A stretch of 64,000 bases of DNA from Clytia hemisphaerica (GCA_902728285.1 CACVBU010000913.1:667632-731631); one strand, 5' to 3'. Positions 47,592-60,038 are shown, counted from the stretch's first letter. Numbers and translations: made by a program. The notes: generated from the sequence alone by a model not told the origin.

Positions 47592-48042
47592 GCTAAATTA
47601 ACCCTTCACCAATCGGCTTGTAGAAACTTAAGTTACAATCAATCCGACATTTTGTAAATACTTTTAACGTTTATCTTAATTTTTTTTACAGATTTTCTAT
47701 TGAAATAACGCGAAATCGTAATTTTAGGTGAAAATAGAAAAATATTCGAATTTCATTTTTCAATTAAACAACTTTCTACTCAGAGACAAATGTTTGGCTT
47801 TTAAATATACACCATACTGTACTGTACATTATCGGGGAAAAAATGTCGGGGGAAAGTGACGAAAATAATTTGAAGGGGTGACGAAATTTTTCCCCGACGA
47901 AATATTTCCCCGACATTTTATCACCCGACCAAAACTTGTACCCGATTTTTTTATCCCCGACCAAAACATTTACCCGAAATTTTATACCGCAACCAAAATT
48001 CAAATCTAATTTTTTTACACCTTTATTTACCGAAATTAGTGC

Positions 48043-48271
48043 TTTAAAGGGACATAACAGTACTTGCGAAATTTGTAAACAAACTGTATGCAGCGGATAC
48101 AAAATCAAAACAAATGTCACATGTCAAAATAAAACATCAAACCAAATATGGCTAATTTTGATTGTTCAATTGTTTTACAAGTTTGTTTTGGACACGTGAT
48201 TTTAATTGTTCTCTTTAATGACACCTGGTTCGCGCAATGTTTACATTTTACTACTTTAATGTCCCTTTAAA
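48043..48271. mobile_element. 229-bp nested element, ttaaagggac ends
   Basis: tttaaagggacataacagta at the left pairs with ttaatgtccctttaaa at the right. The ends resemble those at 60039-60940. Confidence 0.55.
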
Positions 48272-48948
48272 CGTCGAATTACAAGATCCATTTTCGAGCT
48301 AGTGAAGCAACGATGTAAAAATAATAGATAACCAACTACCTCTAGAAGGCAATTCTCCCAAGAGAACAACCATTGTTCTCCTATTGAAATGAGCACTCTA
48401 TTAAAAAGCTCTGTGTGCAGTGCGTGTTATGCTTTTAGCTAGATTTTGACACACTTTTTGACATCCACTGAATTGATAGAAAATTTGAATTGTTATTTAC
48501 TGCAAATTTTGGAATTTTTTTCAAAAGATAAAGGTACCAATCTTTAGACAAAAGGACTACGGATCGGCCTGATACCACTTAATCTTCATCTGGATAAATA
48601 AACGCTCATAAAATGCTGTTATCTGAAAAATATATGTGATTTGAAATGCGATATCTCACGAATGAAAAGTGCATGAAGGTTGCCTGATACAAAATAAACA
48701 GATGAATGTTTATAGAACAATAATATCTAATTAAAAAATTCCTTCTGTGAGGCTGCCTATAGGAAAATACACTTTTTCTAACCCAAATTTTGGAAAAATA
48801 TACATCACGTGATCCATTCTGTCCAATAGAAGGTTGCAAATGAAGCAAGTTTTTATTTAATTGCACTTTTTACGATGATTAATATTTTTACAACCGTAAC
48901 ACGGATGTTTTTTGAGAATCAAGGCAAGTTGGTTATCTATTATTTTTA

Positions 48949-49366
48949 GGGACCTTAAGCAACTAGGACGGCGACTTGAGGGAGTACGTGGAGAAAATAT
49001 TAAAATCTAATGGTAAATTTTATCCGATTTTACTATGGTTTAATAGCACGTGAATGGACTTTAACAAAAGCAAACTTTGGTGAAAAATAATATTTTATCT
49101 CCCGAGTGATTTAAATGATTAATTATTATTGTACTCTTTTATTACCGCCTTCGTCTTAGAGAGAACGTCGAAACATGTTTTTGAAGTCGCCTTGTTATTT
49201 TGAAACGTCCAGTAATTACCCAATTAAATCTAAGTATTCTCATGAGAAAAGTATATGAAAAGAATGAAATCTTTTTGTGATTCAAATGTTGATCCCAAAA
49301 GGGATTTGTTATTGTTGGATGCTACAGTTCTCACTACAACCGCCGTCCTAGTTGCTTAAGGTCCCT
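48949..49366. mobile_element. 418-bp nested MITE with 26-bp perfect TIRs
   Basis: agggaccttaagcaactagg, continuing acggcg, is exactly complementary to the right end. Comparison with the unbroken arm suggests a 3-bp TTT target duplication. Confidence 0.8.
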
Positions 49367-49576
49367 TTTACATCGTTGAGTGAAGGAACCCATTTCTTTT
49401 GGACAATTTAGTCGGGTGAAAGTGAGGAATTCGAAATTTTGGTCGGGGAGAAGTGACGAATTTGAAATTTTGGTCGGGGAAAAGTGAGGAAAACGCCTCT
49501 AGGTGACGAAATTGTTCCCCGACGAAAAAAAACCCCGACCAAATAAAACTCCGACATTTTTTTCCCCGATAAGGTA

Positions 49577-51127
49577 CTATAAGTCAGAAGACGATATTTG
49601 CTAAAATCCTTATCATCTTTTAGGTTTTGACGTTTGACATGCAATTTACATGTTTAGATTCTCTTGGGAGTTTGAATTCTATTTAAATGCCTATTTACTG
49701 TAGTTGTCGTAATTTTAATTTTCTTTCAAATATATTGTTTGTCTCAGAGAAGCACTGTCCACAACTGCTGGTTTGTTTAAAAGTAAAGGAAAAGCCTAAT
49801 TCTACTGAACTACAGTATACGCATTAAAATTTCATCTTAGGATCGTGTAACAGCTATACCAAAAAAACTCAAAACTTCAAAATTAGCCGTGGAAAGAAGA
49901 CGACGGACGATAAATAATAAACAAAGATCTTTTTTAGGGGAAAAAAGTCGGCGCTATTTGAGTAATTTTTCGGCCTTCTTACTAAGAATTTCCTAAGATA
50001 AATTTCCACCCGATTTTCCCAAAACTTTTACATGATCCCCCGCCCAAATTCCGACTTCTTCCTCAGATAAGGTATAAATTTGTTCAATTTCTTTTCTTTT
50101 TTTTTTTTGGGGGGGGGGGAGGGGGTTAGGGTAGTACTCCCAACAAATAATTTATAAAAAGTTGATGTTACTTTGTGAATTTTATTCCATGGTGTATATA
50201 TCATGCGATAAACTAACTAAAGAAAGATAATTAAAACACATGCTTATGAGCTAAAACAAAAAGTACATAACCAAGCTACACTATAAATTAAGACATTTTT
50301 TTAAAACTAAAAACTTGCACGATTAAAATTAAAACCTGTTAAATTTGTTTTTTAAAACCCTAATAGAAAATATTATCCATCGAACTCTAAAAAGAAGACT
50401 AGAATGGCTTATATTTTTCGAAATCCGTACGATTCTAGTCACTTTAGAGTTCGGTTGGTTAAGTGTGACCCAAATGGTTCTTATCTCCTATGAGAAATGC
50501 ATTAAATACGTAAAAATGTATAACAACTATATATCTAATTTTGTACAAATTTTTGGATTTTCTATTACCATTAATATAACAATATTACATATTTTTCAAA
50601 AAGGGTTAAATACTGAATCATACGGTCAAAAAAAAAGACAATTTTTTATTTTGCTACTGGCAGTTTCATGCCACTTTTGTGACAATCTTCAGAGTAGCAA
50701 CATAAAAAATTGTCTTTTCTTCCTGACTGACATCGCTCTACTTATGTATCAAGCACTGTAAAAGACTGAAGAATTATTTACCAATAATGAATCATAGAGT
50801 TTTTTTTTGGAATGAAAAAGTGGTTTTTATCTGTCCGAAAAAATGTTGATTATGTAGAGAGCCATTATATGACGATTCAACAGAATTAAAGTATAGAATT
50901 AATCTTCAAAATAGATTCATTATCAGAATTCTTATTATCCTCATTAATTGAAATCATGCGAAACTTCTTCCTTCCCTTGACTGGTGTTGTGCCACCCAAA
51001 CAAAATCGAAACCAAAAATGTGTAACAATTGCCATAAGTGCATTGGACCTCTATTAAAACGAAGGCTTTTAAAACAATATTAATTTTATCAAAGTAGGCA
51101 AGTAACATTTACTCTTGAAATGGTAGG
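49577..51127. other. Gene-free stretch with two hairpins
   Basis: A hairpin at 50378-50455 pairs gaactctaaa and agactagaat with attctagt and tttagagttc. A second at 50634-50723 pairs a 25-base arm (24 matches). An open frame across 50345-50761 owes much of its length to this low-complexity sequence and has no family features. A 9-base G run is at 50110. Confidence 0.5.
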
Positions 51128-51383
51128 TACACCTTAGATTTATAAAGCCCGAAGGGTAGATGTCGTGCTTCGACTGAAAGTGTGCCGTGGTTAGGTAGAA
51201 AATCCTACCTATGTCATGTGAAATTACAATAGAATTTCAGCTCTTGACCAATCAGAAGCTTCGCGGGTTTTCCGAAAACAATAGCAATAATACTTTTTCC
51301 GATAGTCACTTTTTTTTGCTTGCGATGGCTTAAAGTACGACGTCTAGCCCTTCGGGTTCGGGCTTTCTAAATCTGTGAGGTAC
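51128..51383. mobile_element. 256-bp element of the 'agcccgaagggct' family
   Basis: tttataaagcccgaagggta, continuing gatgtcgt, pairs with acgacgtctagcccttcggg. An internal gaaaatcctacc and the nearby gctttctaaatctg complete the ends. Compare 20473-20990 and 54362-54654. Confidence 0.75.
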
Positions 51384-51727
51384 ACTCAAACTATAACACC
51401 TCCCGATAAAATTTGAAACAAACGTCGTGTTACCATGTATTTACAATGCTCTTGTCTGAATGAGAAAACCTTCAGAGATTCGTACCCAAAAAAACGAAAA
51501 CCAGTAGAATTAGTTCAATATCTAACTGGTGGCTAGGAGACGTAAGCAAAAAGGTTGAATTTTTTTATATCGGTCACGCAAGAAACTTTAAATAAAAGAG
51601 ATTTATAAAATGTTTTATTAAAAGTTCCTTGGGTCACATGATCAAAGATGATCAATATCGATAGAAAATCTGAATTAGTTTAATTGGGTGAATAACATTT
51701 CCATTCCAATGCAACAACTTCCCCGAT

Positions 51728-52023
51728 GGGGCTATTCCAGAAATAGTCTGTACCCCCTATGTTCAGGAGGTGTGACGTCCTGGGTGGTCTGAAAAATAAA
51801 TCCAGGGAATCCAGGGCGGTCTAGTTTTTTGAATGATAAAATCCAGGGGAGTCAGTAAAATCGGGTTGAAAATCCAGGGTGGTCAGTATAACGAGGTCGA
51901 AAATCCAGGGTGGTCCAAAGAAATGGGAGAAAAAAATCCAAGGTGAAAAAAATCCAGGGGGGTCACCTTAAAAAAAAAAGATCTCCTCAACATAGGGGGT
52001 ACAAATTTTTTCTGGAATAGCCC
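51728..52023. mobile_element. 296-bp MITE with GGGCTATTCCAGAAA ends and internal minisatellite
   Basis: gggctattccagaaatagtc pairs with ttctggaatagccc; then accccctatgtt pairs with aacatagggggt. The interior is about seven degenerate copies of a ~25-base unit containing aaaatccagggtggtcagta. Confidence 0.8.
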
Positions 52024-52172
52024 ATTTTACTTACCATCCTCTAAATTCAATACAGCCCGACTTCCAGACCAGGTTTATTATTCGATTGACATTGGTCTGT
52101 GCACATTAAAACATCCGTTTTAAAAATCAGTTCAAAATTTCATAAACAAGTTCATTAATATTATTTGATGTA

Positions 52173-53153
52173 TTATTCATCGACAGTATCAACTGATGCC
52201 TGCTTCTGCCGTAACCGAGCGCTTCGTCGTGGTTGTAATCCATTCTGACTGGACGCAGATGACGTCCTTTTGGATTTTAATTTATGTTCACTCTCTGCAC
52301 TGCTACCGTACACCAGCTCGCGTATCAATGGGAATCGAACTAAAAACATTTTCCATACAACAAACCAACCTATATGAATTGAAAAAGATCAAAATTTGAA
52401 AAATTTGATGGGTAATTTTAAAATTACTTTGAAATAGGTAATTTTTTTAATATAAATTTTTTCCGTTCGGTCTGAAGTACAGAAATGGAAATAGTAAATC
52501 ATTTCAAGACAGTGTTTCAACGAAAAAAGACCATGTATGTAAGGAAGTATAAAAGTAAACGAATTTTGATGAATTTTTATTGAGTGACTGTTGATATTCA
52601 GATAACTTGGGTGCAAAACACAAAGAAAATGACATTTGACAGCAGGTAAAAAAGGTACAGAACATTATAATCTTCCCATTACAAAATCAGAGGGTGCGAG
52701 TTAGGTAACAACCCCTTTTCACAAATAAGTTGGAAGGTTACACCGCGTCGTTCACATGAATGAAGGTTCAATCTCAAAATAAGTGTCTTGGAAAATTGAA
52801 AATCTTGCAATTCTGTTCTGCTTTTGAGATTGGCCTTTTTTTCATATGAAAAAATTGACTATTTCTCTAGATGGAAAAAGGGCAATCTCAATCTAAAAGA
52901 TGACCACCACAGTAAAACTTTAAATTTTGTAAGGTACTAATTTTGAGATTGAACCTTTAGTCATGTGAACGACGACCGGAGTATTGAAACAGGGGTGTTA
53001 ATTATCTAGTAAATGCATCTTACCAATAGCAATGAGGACGAAAACCACCAAAACACCAAATATCAAGCCAGAAAATGCTAACGTGTTATCTTTCACTTTA
53101 TGCCAAGTTTGTTCATTGAATACATCTGCAAATATCTTCGTTATTTTGTCCAT
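52173..53153 (-). CDS. Small single-pass membrane protein, two exons
   Basis: Exon 1 is 53153-53024 and exon 2 is 52339-52173 on the minus strand; the donor ATTG|GTAAG and acceptor tttag|TTC join in phase 1 and give 98 codons plus stop. Residues 28-44 (FSGLIFGVLVVFVLIAI region) form one transmembrane helix, preceded by an amphipathic-looking MDKITKIFADVFNEQTWHKV. The tail is Ser-rich and basic (PRRSARLRQKQ) and ends SVDTVDE. With no cleavable signal peptide and a basic C-terminal tail, it is probably a cytosolic-tail type small integral membrane protein. I recognise no family. The intron contains a MITE (52746-52975). The coding bias, phase match and TM helix make it more likely real than chance. 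Confidence 0.6.
52746..52975. mobile_element. 230-bp MITE in the intron of the small membrane protein gene
   Basis: cgtcgttcacatgaatgaag and gttcaatctcaaaataagt at the left pair with ctaattttgagattgaac and catgtgaacgacg at the right. Confidence 0.75.
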
Positions 53154-53700
53154 GGCTTTCAACTAAATATTTTTCTAATTTTTTTGTTATATTTTGTGGA
53201 TTTTTTTTGACCTGGTAAATAAAAGAATGAATTTAGAACATGAAAGCGTAAATTTTCAAAGGAGGAAATCCCTAGAACTCAATTAAACTCAATAACGAAT
53301 ACACGCTTTTTTTATATAAGAAACAGAAAATCTTGGTTCGAACTTGGATGTTCTCACTTCTTTCGAAATGTTCAAGCTGGAAAGTTCTTGAGTGCTTTAA
53401 AAAGAGTTTAAAATCTGTATCACGTTTTGACAAATAAAAAACCATTTTAAGAATTTCTTATAAAAAAGCTTGTACACAATTGCTTAATCTTCAAGATCCC
53501 TAAATGTCTACAACTACTAGACAGTGTTAAAAGGTAATTTCCCAGACACTAAATTCCAAGCATAACTTAAAAAGTCCTATCTTATTTTACGTTGAAAGAA
53601 AAGATAACAGCTATAAAATATTCCCCGCCCACAAAAATATGGAGAAAAATTAGAAGCAAGGCTATGAAAGAAGTAAAGTTTTTAATAACCTTTTTAAATA

Positions 53701-53946
53701 AAGGCTTCGGGACACGAGAGGTTTATTTCGCGTTGATGCAATGCAACATGTTCCATCCAACACAAGAAAAAAAGTGTGTGTCACGGTTTCTTTTCTTGTT
53801 TCATGGGTCAAAAAGTGAGGGAAATACCCAAAAGAATCAATTTTGCTCCATTGTCCCAGGGACACGAGAAAACGTTTCAGGTTGGTAGGATGGAGCATGT
53901 TGCATTGCACCAACGCGAAAAAAAACTTCTTGTGTCCCCAAGCCTT
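53701..53946. mobile_element. 246-bp MITE with ~57-bp arms and 5-bp target duplication
   Basis: aaggcttcgggacacgagag at the left pairs with cttcttgtgtccccaagcctt at the right; the arms include the shared gatgcaatgcaacatgttcc. AAATA flanks both ends (53696-53700 and 53947-53951). Confidence 0.85.
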
Positions 53947-54361
53947 AAATAGTTGGTCAAGAAAAGAAGCCTAACTGAGAAAGCAATGTGTCACGTTCAA
54001 ATCAATATTACATCAAATTTACAAATTGTAAAATAAAAAAAAAGTGCCTATATAAACAAAAAAATGAAAGGTAAGAAAATGTAAAAACGAAGTATTACAG
54101 GAAGGTAACCCATGTTGCTACCAAGGAATAGAAGGATTCTATTGGTTTATTGTAAGAACTTACGTCATTTCTAACCAATAGAATGGCTTCATTCCCTCAA
54201 ACGGTCCATTGTTTTCCCTGAATACTTCGATTTTTTTGGAAACTGGAATCTCAGAATCTAAGAATCATGTTATTAGACTTCGTAGTGCGACCAATATCTA
54301 GTCATTAACAAAATTGATCTAATTCAAAAAATAAAGCTAGGTTGGCTGTAATACAGTATTT
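53947..54361. other. Gene-free stretch with a small hairpin
   Basis: At 54124-54198 ggaatagaaggattctattg pairs with caatagaatggcttcattcc, around a ~30-base loop. Confidence 0.6.
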
Positions 54362-54654
54362 TCAATGAAGTATAAGCCCGAAAGGCTAAAACCGTGTCTC
54401 CTTGGTAGGATTTGAAGCCACTAAATCCTACAAAAGTTGTGCGGCCTTGAGCGGCCCGTGTGCTTTTTATACAAATTGCGGATTGAAAGTAAAATTTTTT
54501 GTTAGATTTAAAAAAATATATCACTCGAAAACAAAGTAATCGCTAAATCCAGCCCGTCATCAAAAATACGTCGTATATTTTAAGGCTTCACTTTTTCTTG
54601 CCTGAGAGAGGTTAAAGATTCGATTCTAGCCCTTCGGGCTTATACTTTATTGAG
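54362..54654. mobile_element. 293-bp element of the 'agcccgaagggct' family
   Basis: tcaatgaagtataagcccga at the left pairs with cgggcttatactttattga at the right; aaaggct/agccctt follow. Third member of the family in this window. Confidence 0.75.
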
Positions 54655-55304
54655 TATTCTAGAATTTTAGCCTGGAAAGGTCGTAATAATATTAATATAT
54701 TTTATTATTGTCAATTTTATAATCTCTTTGAAACAGAACACAAACAGTAAAAAATAGTCACAAAGGCATATTTGGCATACTTTTGATACTTGTTTTATTT
54801 TTAAAGTCGTCAAATTAGCGCGCATGTTATTAAATCATTTGGGAATAAATTTCGCTAACACGCAATCAGTTTACTTCTCCACCGGTACGAACGTCAAAAC
54901 AACGTCAATCTGACGTCAGTAATGCCCAAATAACGTTAGATGAACGTTAGATGAACGTCATGTGCCAATTTGTTTTTCCTTCCCGACAACAAGAACTTGA
55001 AAAGTATGTCGACAGGAGCTTCAAATCAGAAAAAGAAACAAGTTTTGTCACCAATAAAATATATACATCACAAAGTCAAATGGGTGAAACTCTTACGGAA
55101 TCTAGTATATTTTTAAGATACAAAATTGATACAAATTTATCAAGTATCGAGTATCGAAATTCGAAAGGTGAAAAAACCCACTGGGTTTAATTTTTCAAAA
55201 TTCGGTCTTTCAATATTGTAGGTTCTGAAACACACGTTATGAAACGTATTCCCGCAAAAGTTTCTCTAAGCTAAAATTACAGGTTTAAATAGCTGGTCAA
55301 CACA
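54655..55304. other. Stretch with one uncertain 79-codon open frame
   Basis: The frame 54951-55190 on the plus strand (MNVMCQFVFPSRQQELEKYV onward) has no recognised family and no splice partner. Just before it, gaacgtca-like motifs repeat (54888-54960). I give it little weight. Confidence 0.2.
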
Positions 55305-57653
55305 TCACTCTAATTCACCACTCGGTGTATCAACTATAGCAAAACTTTCGTCATTCGGGTTCGACAAAAACACCACCATGATCGAGATATCATCCCTATA
55401 TAGCCTAGTATCAGGATATTTCATAGAGAGCATGGCTTTCAGGTTAACTTTATCATAACCACCTAAGGCTTGCCGTAACAGAAAACTAGCGACGTTTTCG
55501 TCTTCGACATCCAAGAAGGTATTGGCGTCGATTTGATCGCAATCCGGAACGTTATAAAATTGAGCTTGCTCTTCCATAACTGCCGTTCTACGGCCTTCTA
55601 AATAAGACACAACAAGCTTGACCACCTCATCATTACTAAGCATGTCCCATAAACCATCGCTCGCTAACACAATAAAACGGTCGTACGGCTCTAGTTTGTA
55701 ATGAAAAACCTCAGGCTCTGCTATCAGGTAAGGTGGTGTTAGAGAGGACGAAAATGGTGAATATCTAAGCACGTTCTTGAAAATTGTACATAATTCTTCA
55801 GCTTCTAGCTTGAATTGAATATCACCAAGTGCTCTTAAAGGTGCCAACCGCCCTAATAACCGCCCATATGATAGACATGACCGGGCTTCTTCCGGCGGAT
55901 GTTCGGATATGATCCGCTGAACTTCCGATGAGTTCGATGCTGAATGAAAAAACAAAGTAAAAAAATCAATAAATATTAATAAAATATCAATGAAAAGGCA
56001 TTTTTTACAAGTATGCTTCGTCCCTTCCTTTTTACCCTCTTGCAAAAAGCTGCCAAATTTTACAAGATTCTTATCAATGACATACACAGAATTTAATAAA
56101 TTTTTTTATCAATTTTCAATTATTCATAAACTGGCAGATATGCATATTTTATTCTATTTTACCAAATTTTGATTAAATCCAGACCAAATTATTTTAATAA
56201 TTGAATTTTTCTAGGGTAAACATTTTGTCAATTTTGAATAATTCAAAAGTATTTATCCTTTGCATTAACTTTTTGGGCTATAGGGAAATGATAGTAACGT
56301 AAAGTATAAATTTTTGATCAAATTATTTTTGCACACAATATGCAATATGTTTTAAAAACAACATGGGATACTTAAAAACAAAAAATTCCAGTTTAAAAGA
56401 GCATGCAAGTTATACTGACATGAAACATTTCAAGATAGGATTCTTGAATGAGCTTCAGGTCAAGTGCCCAGAATAAAAGAAAAAGATTCGATTTGAAATC
56501 ACAACATAAGTCATAAATGAAACTTGATAGATATTACAAACCCATTTATTAACTTCAATTTTTAAGTTATCGCGAGTTGTAAAAAACCTCAGTTTAAAGC
56601 TTCCAAGTTAAAAGACTCTTGAATTCAAAATTGGAAAAGAGAAAAAAATAACCAACCTGCAGTGTGGTCATAAGTCAATTGCACTGATCTCCATTTTCCA
56701 TCTTTATTTGATCCTAGAACGGCCCTGCAATCACCAAGGTTTGCTATATGTAGATCATTCTCAATGATATAAGCCACTAAAGCACAACATCCAGAAGTAG
56801 CCAAATGAAAACTTTCTTGACACAGTTTATCAGTATTTGCAAGGTGTAAAATTTCTTTTATCACGTCTTGGTCTAATTTAATAAAAGCCTCTTTAATAGC
56901 ATTACTTATGTTTATGCTGACTTTCTCAGCCTCTGTCTTTCCAAGCATCTGCATTAATGACGCAGTCAGTGGAGAACTTGGCTTTGGTGAGCTCTCGTTA
57001 TGAGTCTGTATCAGATCTTTCATATATTCGTTAACCTTCTCAACCCAAATGTCAGAATTAATAGAATTTTCAATAATATACTCGTCATCATTATTCAAAG
57101 TTTCAACAAAATTTTCTATATCAAGCGTATCTGAAATTTGGCTTTTATCAGCTAGTGAAGTGTGGATATAGTAAGGAAGCCTTGCTTTCATTTGTTCTCC
57201 ATAAACAGAGCCACCATGACCATCTAAAACACCAAATAGCAATCCTTCCTTAAAAGTAGATTGGGTTAAAAACACTTGGTCTTCATTTGGTTCGTTTGAT
57301 TTCAATTGGTTTATTTCACATTTTTCAACCACTTGGGAATCAGGGAATTCCTCAATTGTCATTTCATTTTCACGTATGATTTCATTGACTTCGTTATCTG
57401 TCATTGTTAGTTCACTGGCATCTGGAAATCGGTATTGGCTCTCATCAAAATTAGAAGTGTGTCTAGAGCGGTATTGGTGGCGGCTACCCGGGCGCCGCCT
57501 TAAGTCTTGATTGTTGTTTCCATTATTGGTGCTTGCTATAAAGCTAGCACATCTTCGTCCAAGTGTTTTGAGTGAGAAATATAATTTCCAGTGAGCAGTA
57601 GGACCCCAAGCCCATTGCCTTGAAGAGGCTTTTACGTAATGATAGCCTTTCAT
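55305..57653 (-). CDS. PDP1: Pyruvate dehydrogenase phosphatase, catalytic subunit (PP2C/PPM family)
   Basis: Two exons on the minus strand, 57653-56657 and 55939-55305, join in phase 1 (GCAG|gt ... cag|CATC) and give 543 codons plus stop, close to the ~530-540 of animal PDPs. The enzyme dephosphorylates and reactivates the pyruvate dehydrogenase complex in the mitochondrial matrix. The first ~40 residues are rich in Arg, Lys, Ser and aromatics with no acidic residue until later, fitting a mitochondrial presequence. PP2C motifs in order: NEDQ, GVLDGHGG, ANLGDCRAVLG, LTYDHTA, LLGRLAPLRALGD, AEPEVFHYKL, VLASDGLWDMLSNDEVV, YRDDISIMVV. The metal-binding Asp residues in DGHGG, SDGLWD and YRDD are all present, so it should be active. 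The intron is 717 bp. PDP1 versus PDP2 is not resolved. Confidence 0.93.
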
Positions 57654-60038
57654 TTAAAATAATCAATATCAAATAGTCATTTTGAATGAAGTTTGTAACA
57701 GTTTGATATAAGATTCCATCTTATGTTGTCAACTTGTTGTAAAAAATGTCTCTGGTTCTAAAATGTTAGAAAGATAAAATGTCAAAGTGTTTTGTGCAAA
57801 TCATAATTTTCAAATCTTTAAGAAGATAAAGCCACATTAAGATATAAAGAATGTAAATAATCTTTCAGCTTTATAGAAATATTTCAATTGAAAAAAGAAA
57901 GAAACAGCACTGTTTTACATCAAGCCAAAGTATTTCCTTTATCTGAATAACCAATATGTTAACTAAACTGGGCAAAATTTAACTAGAAAAAAAACAACAG
58001 AAAATTGTAGAATTTAAGAAAAACTTTACTTACTAATTAGCTAATTAGGTATAAACTAGTGGAATCTTTCTAAGATTGTTCCAAATTAAAGCCCTGATCA
58101 TCAAAGCAACCTTGAAAACCAAAATGAGATTTTTTCAAATTGAAATATCAGATCAGTATTATTACCTCTATAATTACCTACTTTTTACTGATCATAAGCA
58201 TGCAAATTATGCTACTTAAAAATTCGGAAAAAAACACACAAAATCTATAACTTCTTCAATCAGTTAGAATTTAGCTCAAAGTTTATACAACTTGTCTTAG
58301 CTTTACACACCCTACACCGACACAATTATTTTCCTGCAGAAGAGTTTAACATTTTTTGAAAACAATACTTTTTCTTCATTCTAGGCTCTCAATCATTCAA
58401 TCTATAATATCTCCCAGAAGGGCACTGACCTCGACGACAGGAGAAAATTTGACCCTGTCAGATGTCTACTAAATTTTGGATCCTGTAAGAACAAATGCTA
58501 GAAAAATTTTCCTTTTTTCCTATTTTTTCTAAAAAAGCCAAAAGTCTACCCTAAAAATTTTGAAAATTGGTAAATTTGGGACAGATATCTTTAGAGCCTA
58601 AAAGAGATCCCTGTTTCATTCCAGCTTGGGGTTCAAGTTCTGTATGTGTTTTTCCCCTTTTTTCTTCTTTTCATCCATTTTACTGATTTGACCTCTAATC
58701 ACTAGTGCAGGTCCATTCATTTGCAAATAATTGTACTTCAGTTTAAAATGTTTGGAATAGAAATATTTCAATCGACGGATATACAAACAGGGGAAGGTAG
58801 TTCGTTCTGGTAGACCCTATCTTTACACTGTTCACTACACAATAGTCTTATACTGGAGTCTCTTAATGAGTAGCATTTGTCTTTAAGAAACAAGGAAATG
58901 GTAAAATCTTCTTAAGAAAAAGTGAGTTTGTAAGATTTTTTATCTACAGTTCATTAAGCAGGATCGTGTTTTCATTTTGATATATATAAGCTCTCATGTT
59001 ATTTCTAACATCCCTGACAGCTGACAATAAGGCAACACTAGACTTTAATACCTATTTTCTTTTTTACATTTCAACAATACAAAGCTTCCATTTAGTTGAC
59101 AGATAAACTCAAAAACAAAAATTTTTGTTTATATTGAAATTTGCAATAAAAAAAAGGACTCTTTGGTCTCTTCTACTGAGAGCTTCTGTAAGTTGCTCCA
59201 TTGGAAAGTCAACCAATATGATTACCTAATGTGATAAAGGCTAATAACCACTGGTCCTAATTTTTTGCGCAAATGCCTTTTCATCTGACAGACGGTCTTA
59301 AAACTGTCCACCCTATTAACGACATCTTTATTTGTTTCAGTCAGCATTTCTGAGGATTGAATTTGTTGCAAGATTTAGATTGTCAAAAATTCTTTCTGGT
59401 TTGTTGATTGGATAAAAGTGCTTAACTTTCATTTGATTGGATGTTACTTTTAAACACTTGATATCATGGCAATTGGATTTCATTTTAATGACTAACAAGT
59501 CATCAATGAATTAAGCAATCAATAAAAGAAAGCAATAAAAGACTCAAGCAGTGAGTGGGCACAAGTGACTTTTGCCAATCTTGGGGATTTGTTTCGTGAG
59601 TTTTATTTTAAGTCTTCCCTGATTGGCATACATGAAGAAGTAGAAGAAAAACTAATAATCTACCCTCTTGAAAATATGTGAATTGTTTTATTTTGTTAAA
59701 TTGCAACAGTCGTGAAGACATGTTTTTTGTTATCCAATAGCCCGATGTCATGTTGGATAATTAAAAACTCAACATTTCAATGGGAAACAACAACAATAAC
59801 CACAGCTTTTCTTGCATCCATTGGCACATGGAGTTATCGCAATTTATGCTGGAGTTTTTAATTTTCCAACTTGACATAACACCTAGCAAAAGGTCTATTT
59901 TGTTTCTTAAAATAATTGAGTTCCAGCAAATAAAACTTTGTAATTTGCCAAAATAAATTATTTTCTAAGCACAAATTAACTTATTTTATGCATGGATCAC
60001 AGGCTGTACATTGTAAACTGATCGTTAGATTGTGCATC
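57654..60038. other. Gene-free stretch upstream of the phosphatase
   Basis: AT-rich, no supported exon on either strand. A hairpin spans roughly 59745-59875 (atgtcatgttggataattaa against the aattttccaacttgacat arm). The phosphatase promoter should lie near 57660-57900 but no clear TATA box was seen. Confidence 0.5.

Larger units (their letters stand above)
47818..49576. mobile_element. 1.76-kb composite foldback element with two nested insertions
   Basis: attatcggggaaaaaatgtc at 47829 pairs with gacatttttttccccgataa near 49570. Both ends carry repeated gtgacgaaattttggtcggg blocks, as in the 38473 element. acgatgtaaaaataatagat at 48309 pairs with atctattattttt (48937-48949) plus acatcgt (49370 on), showing that the insertion at 48949-49366 split the right arm. 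Confidence 0.75.

Noticed and set aside
50345-50761. 138-codon open frame as a membrane protein gene
   Set aside because: It begins at TTG, its first in-frame Met is far in, it overlaps two hairpins and has no splice or family support.
55940-56087. Upstream extension of the phosphatase second exon to a Met at 56087
   Set aside because: The extension is intronic: the acceptor at 55940 joins in phase to the first exon and the PP2C alignment is continuous there.
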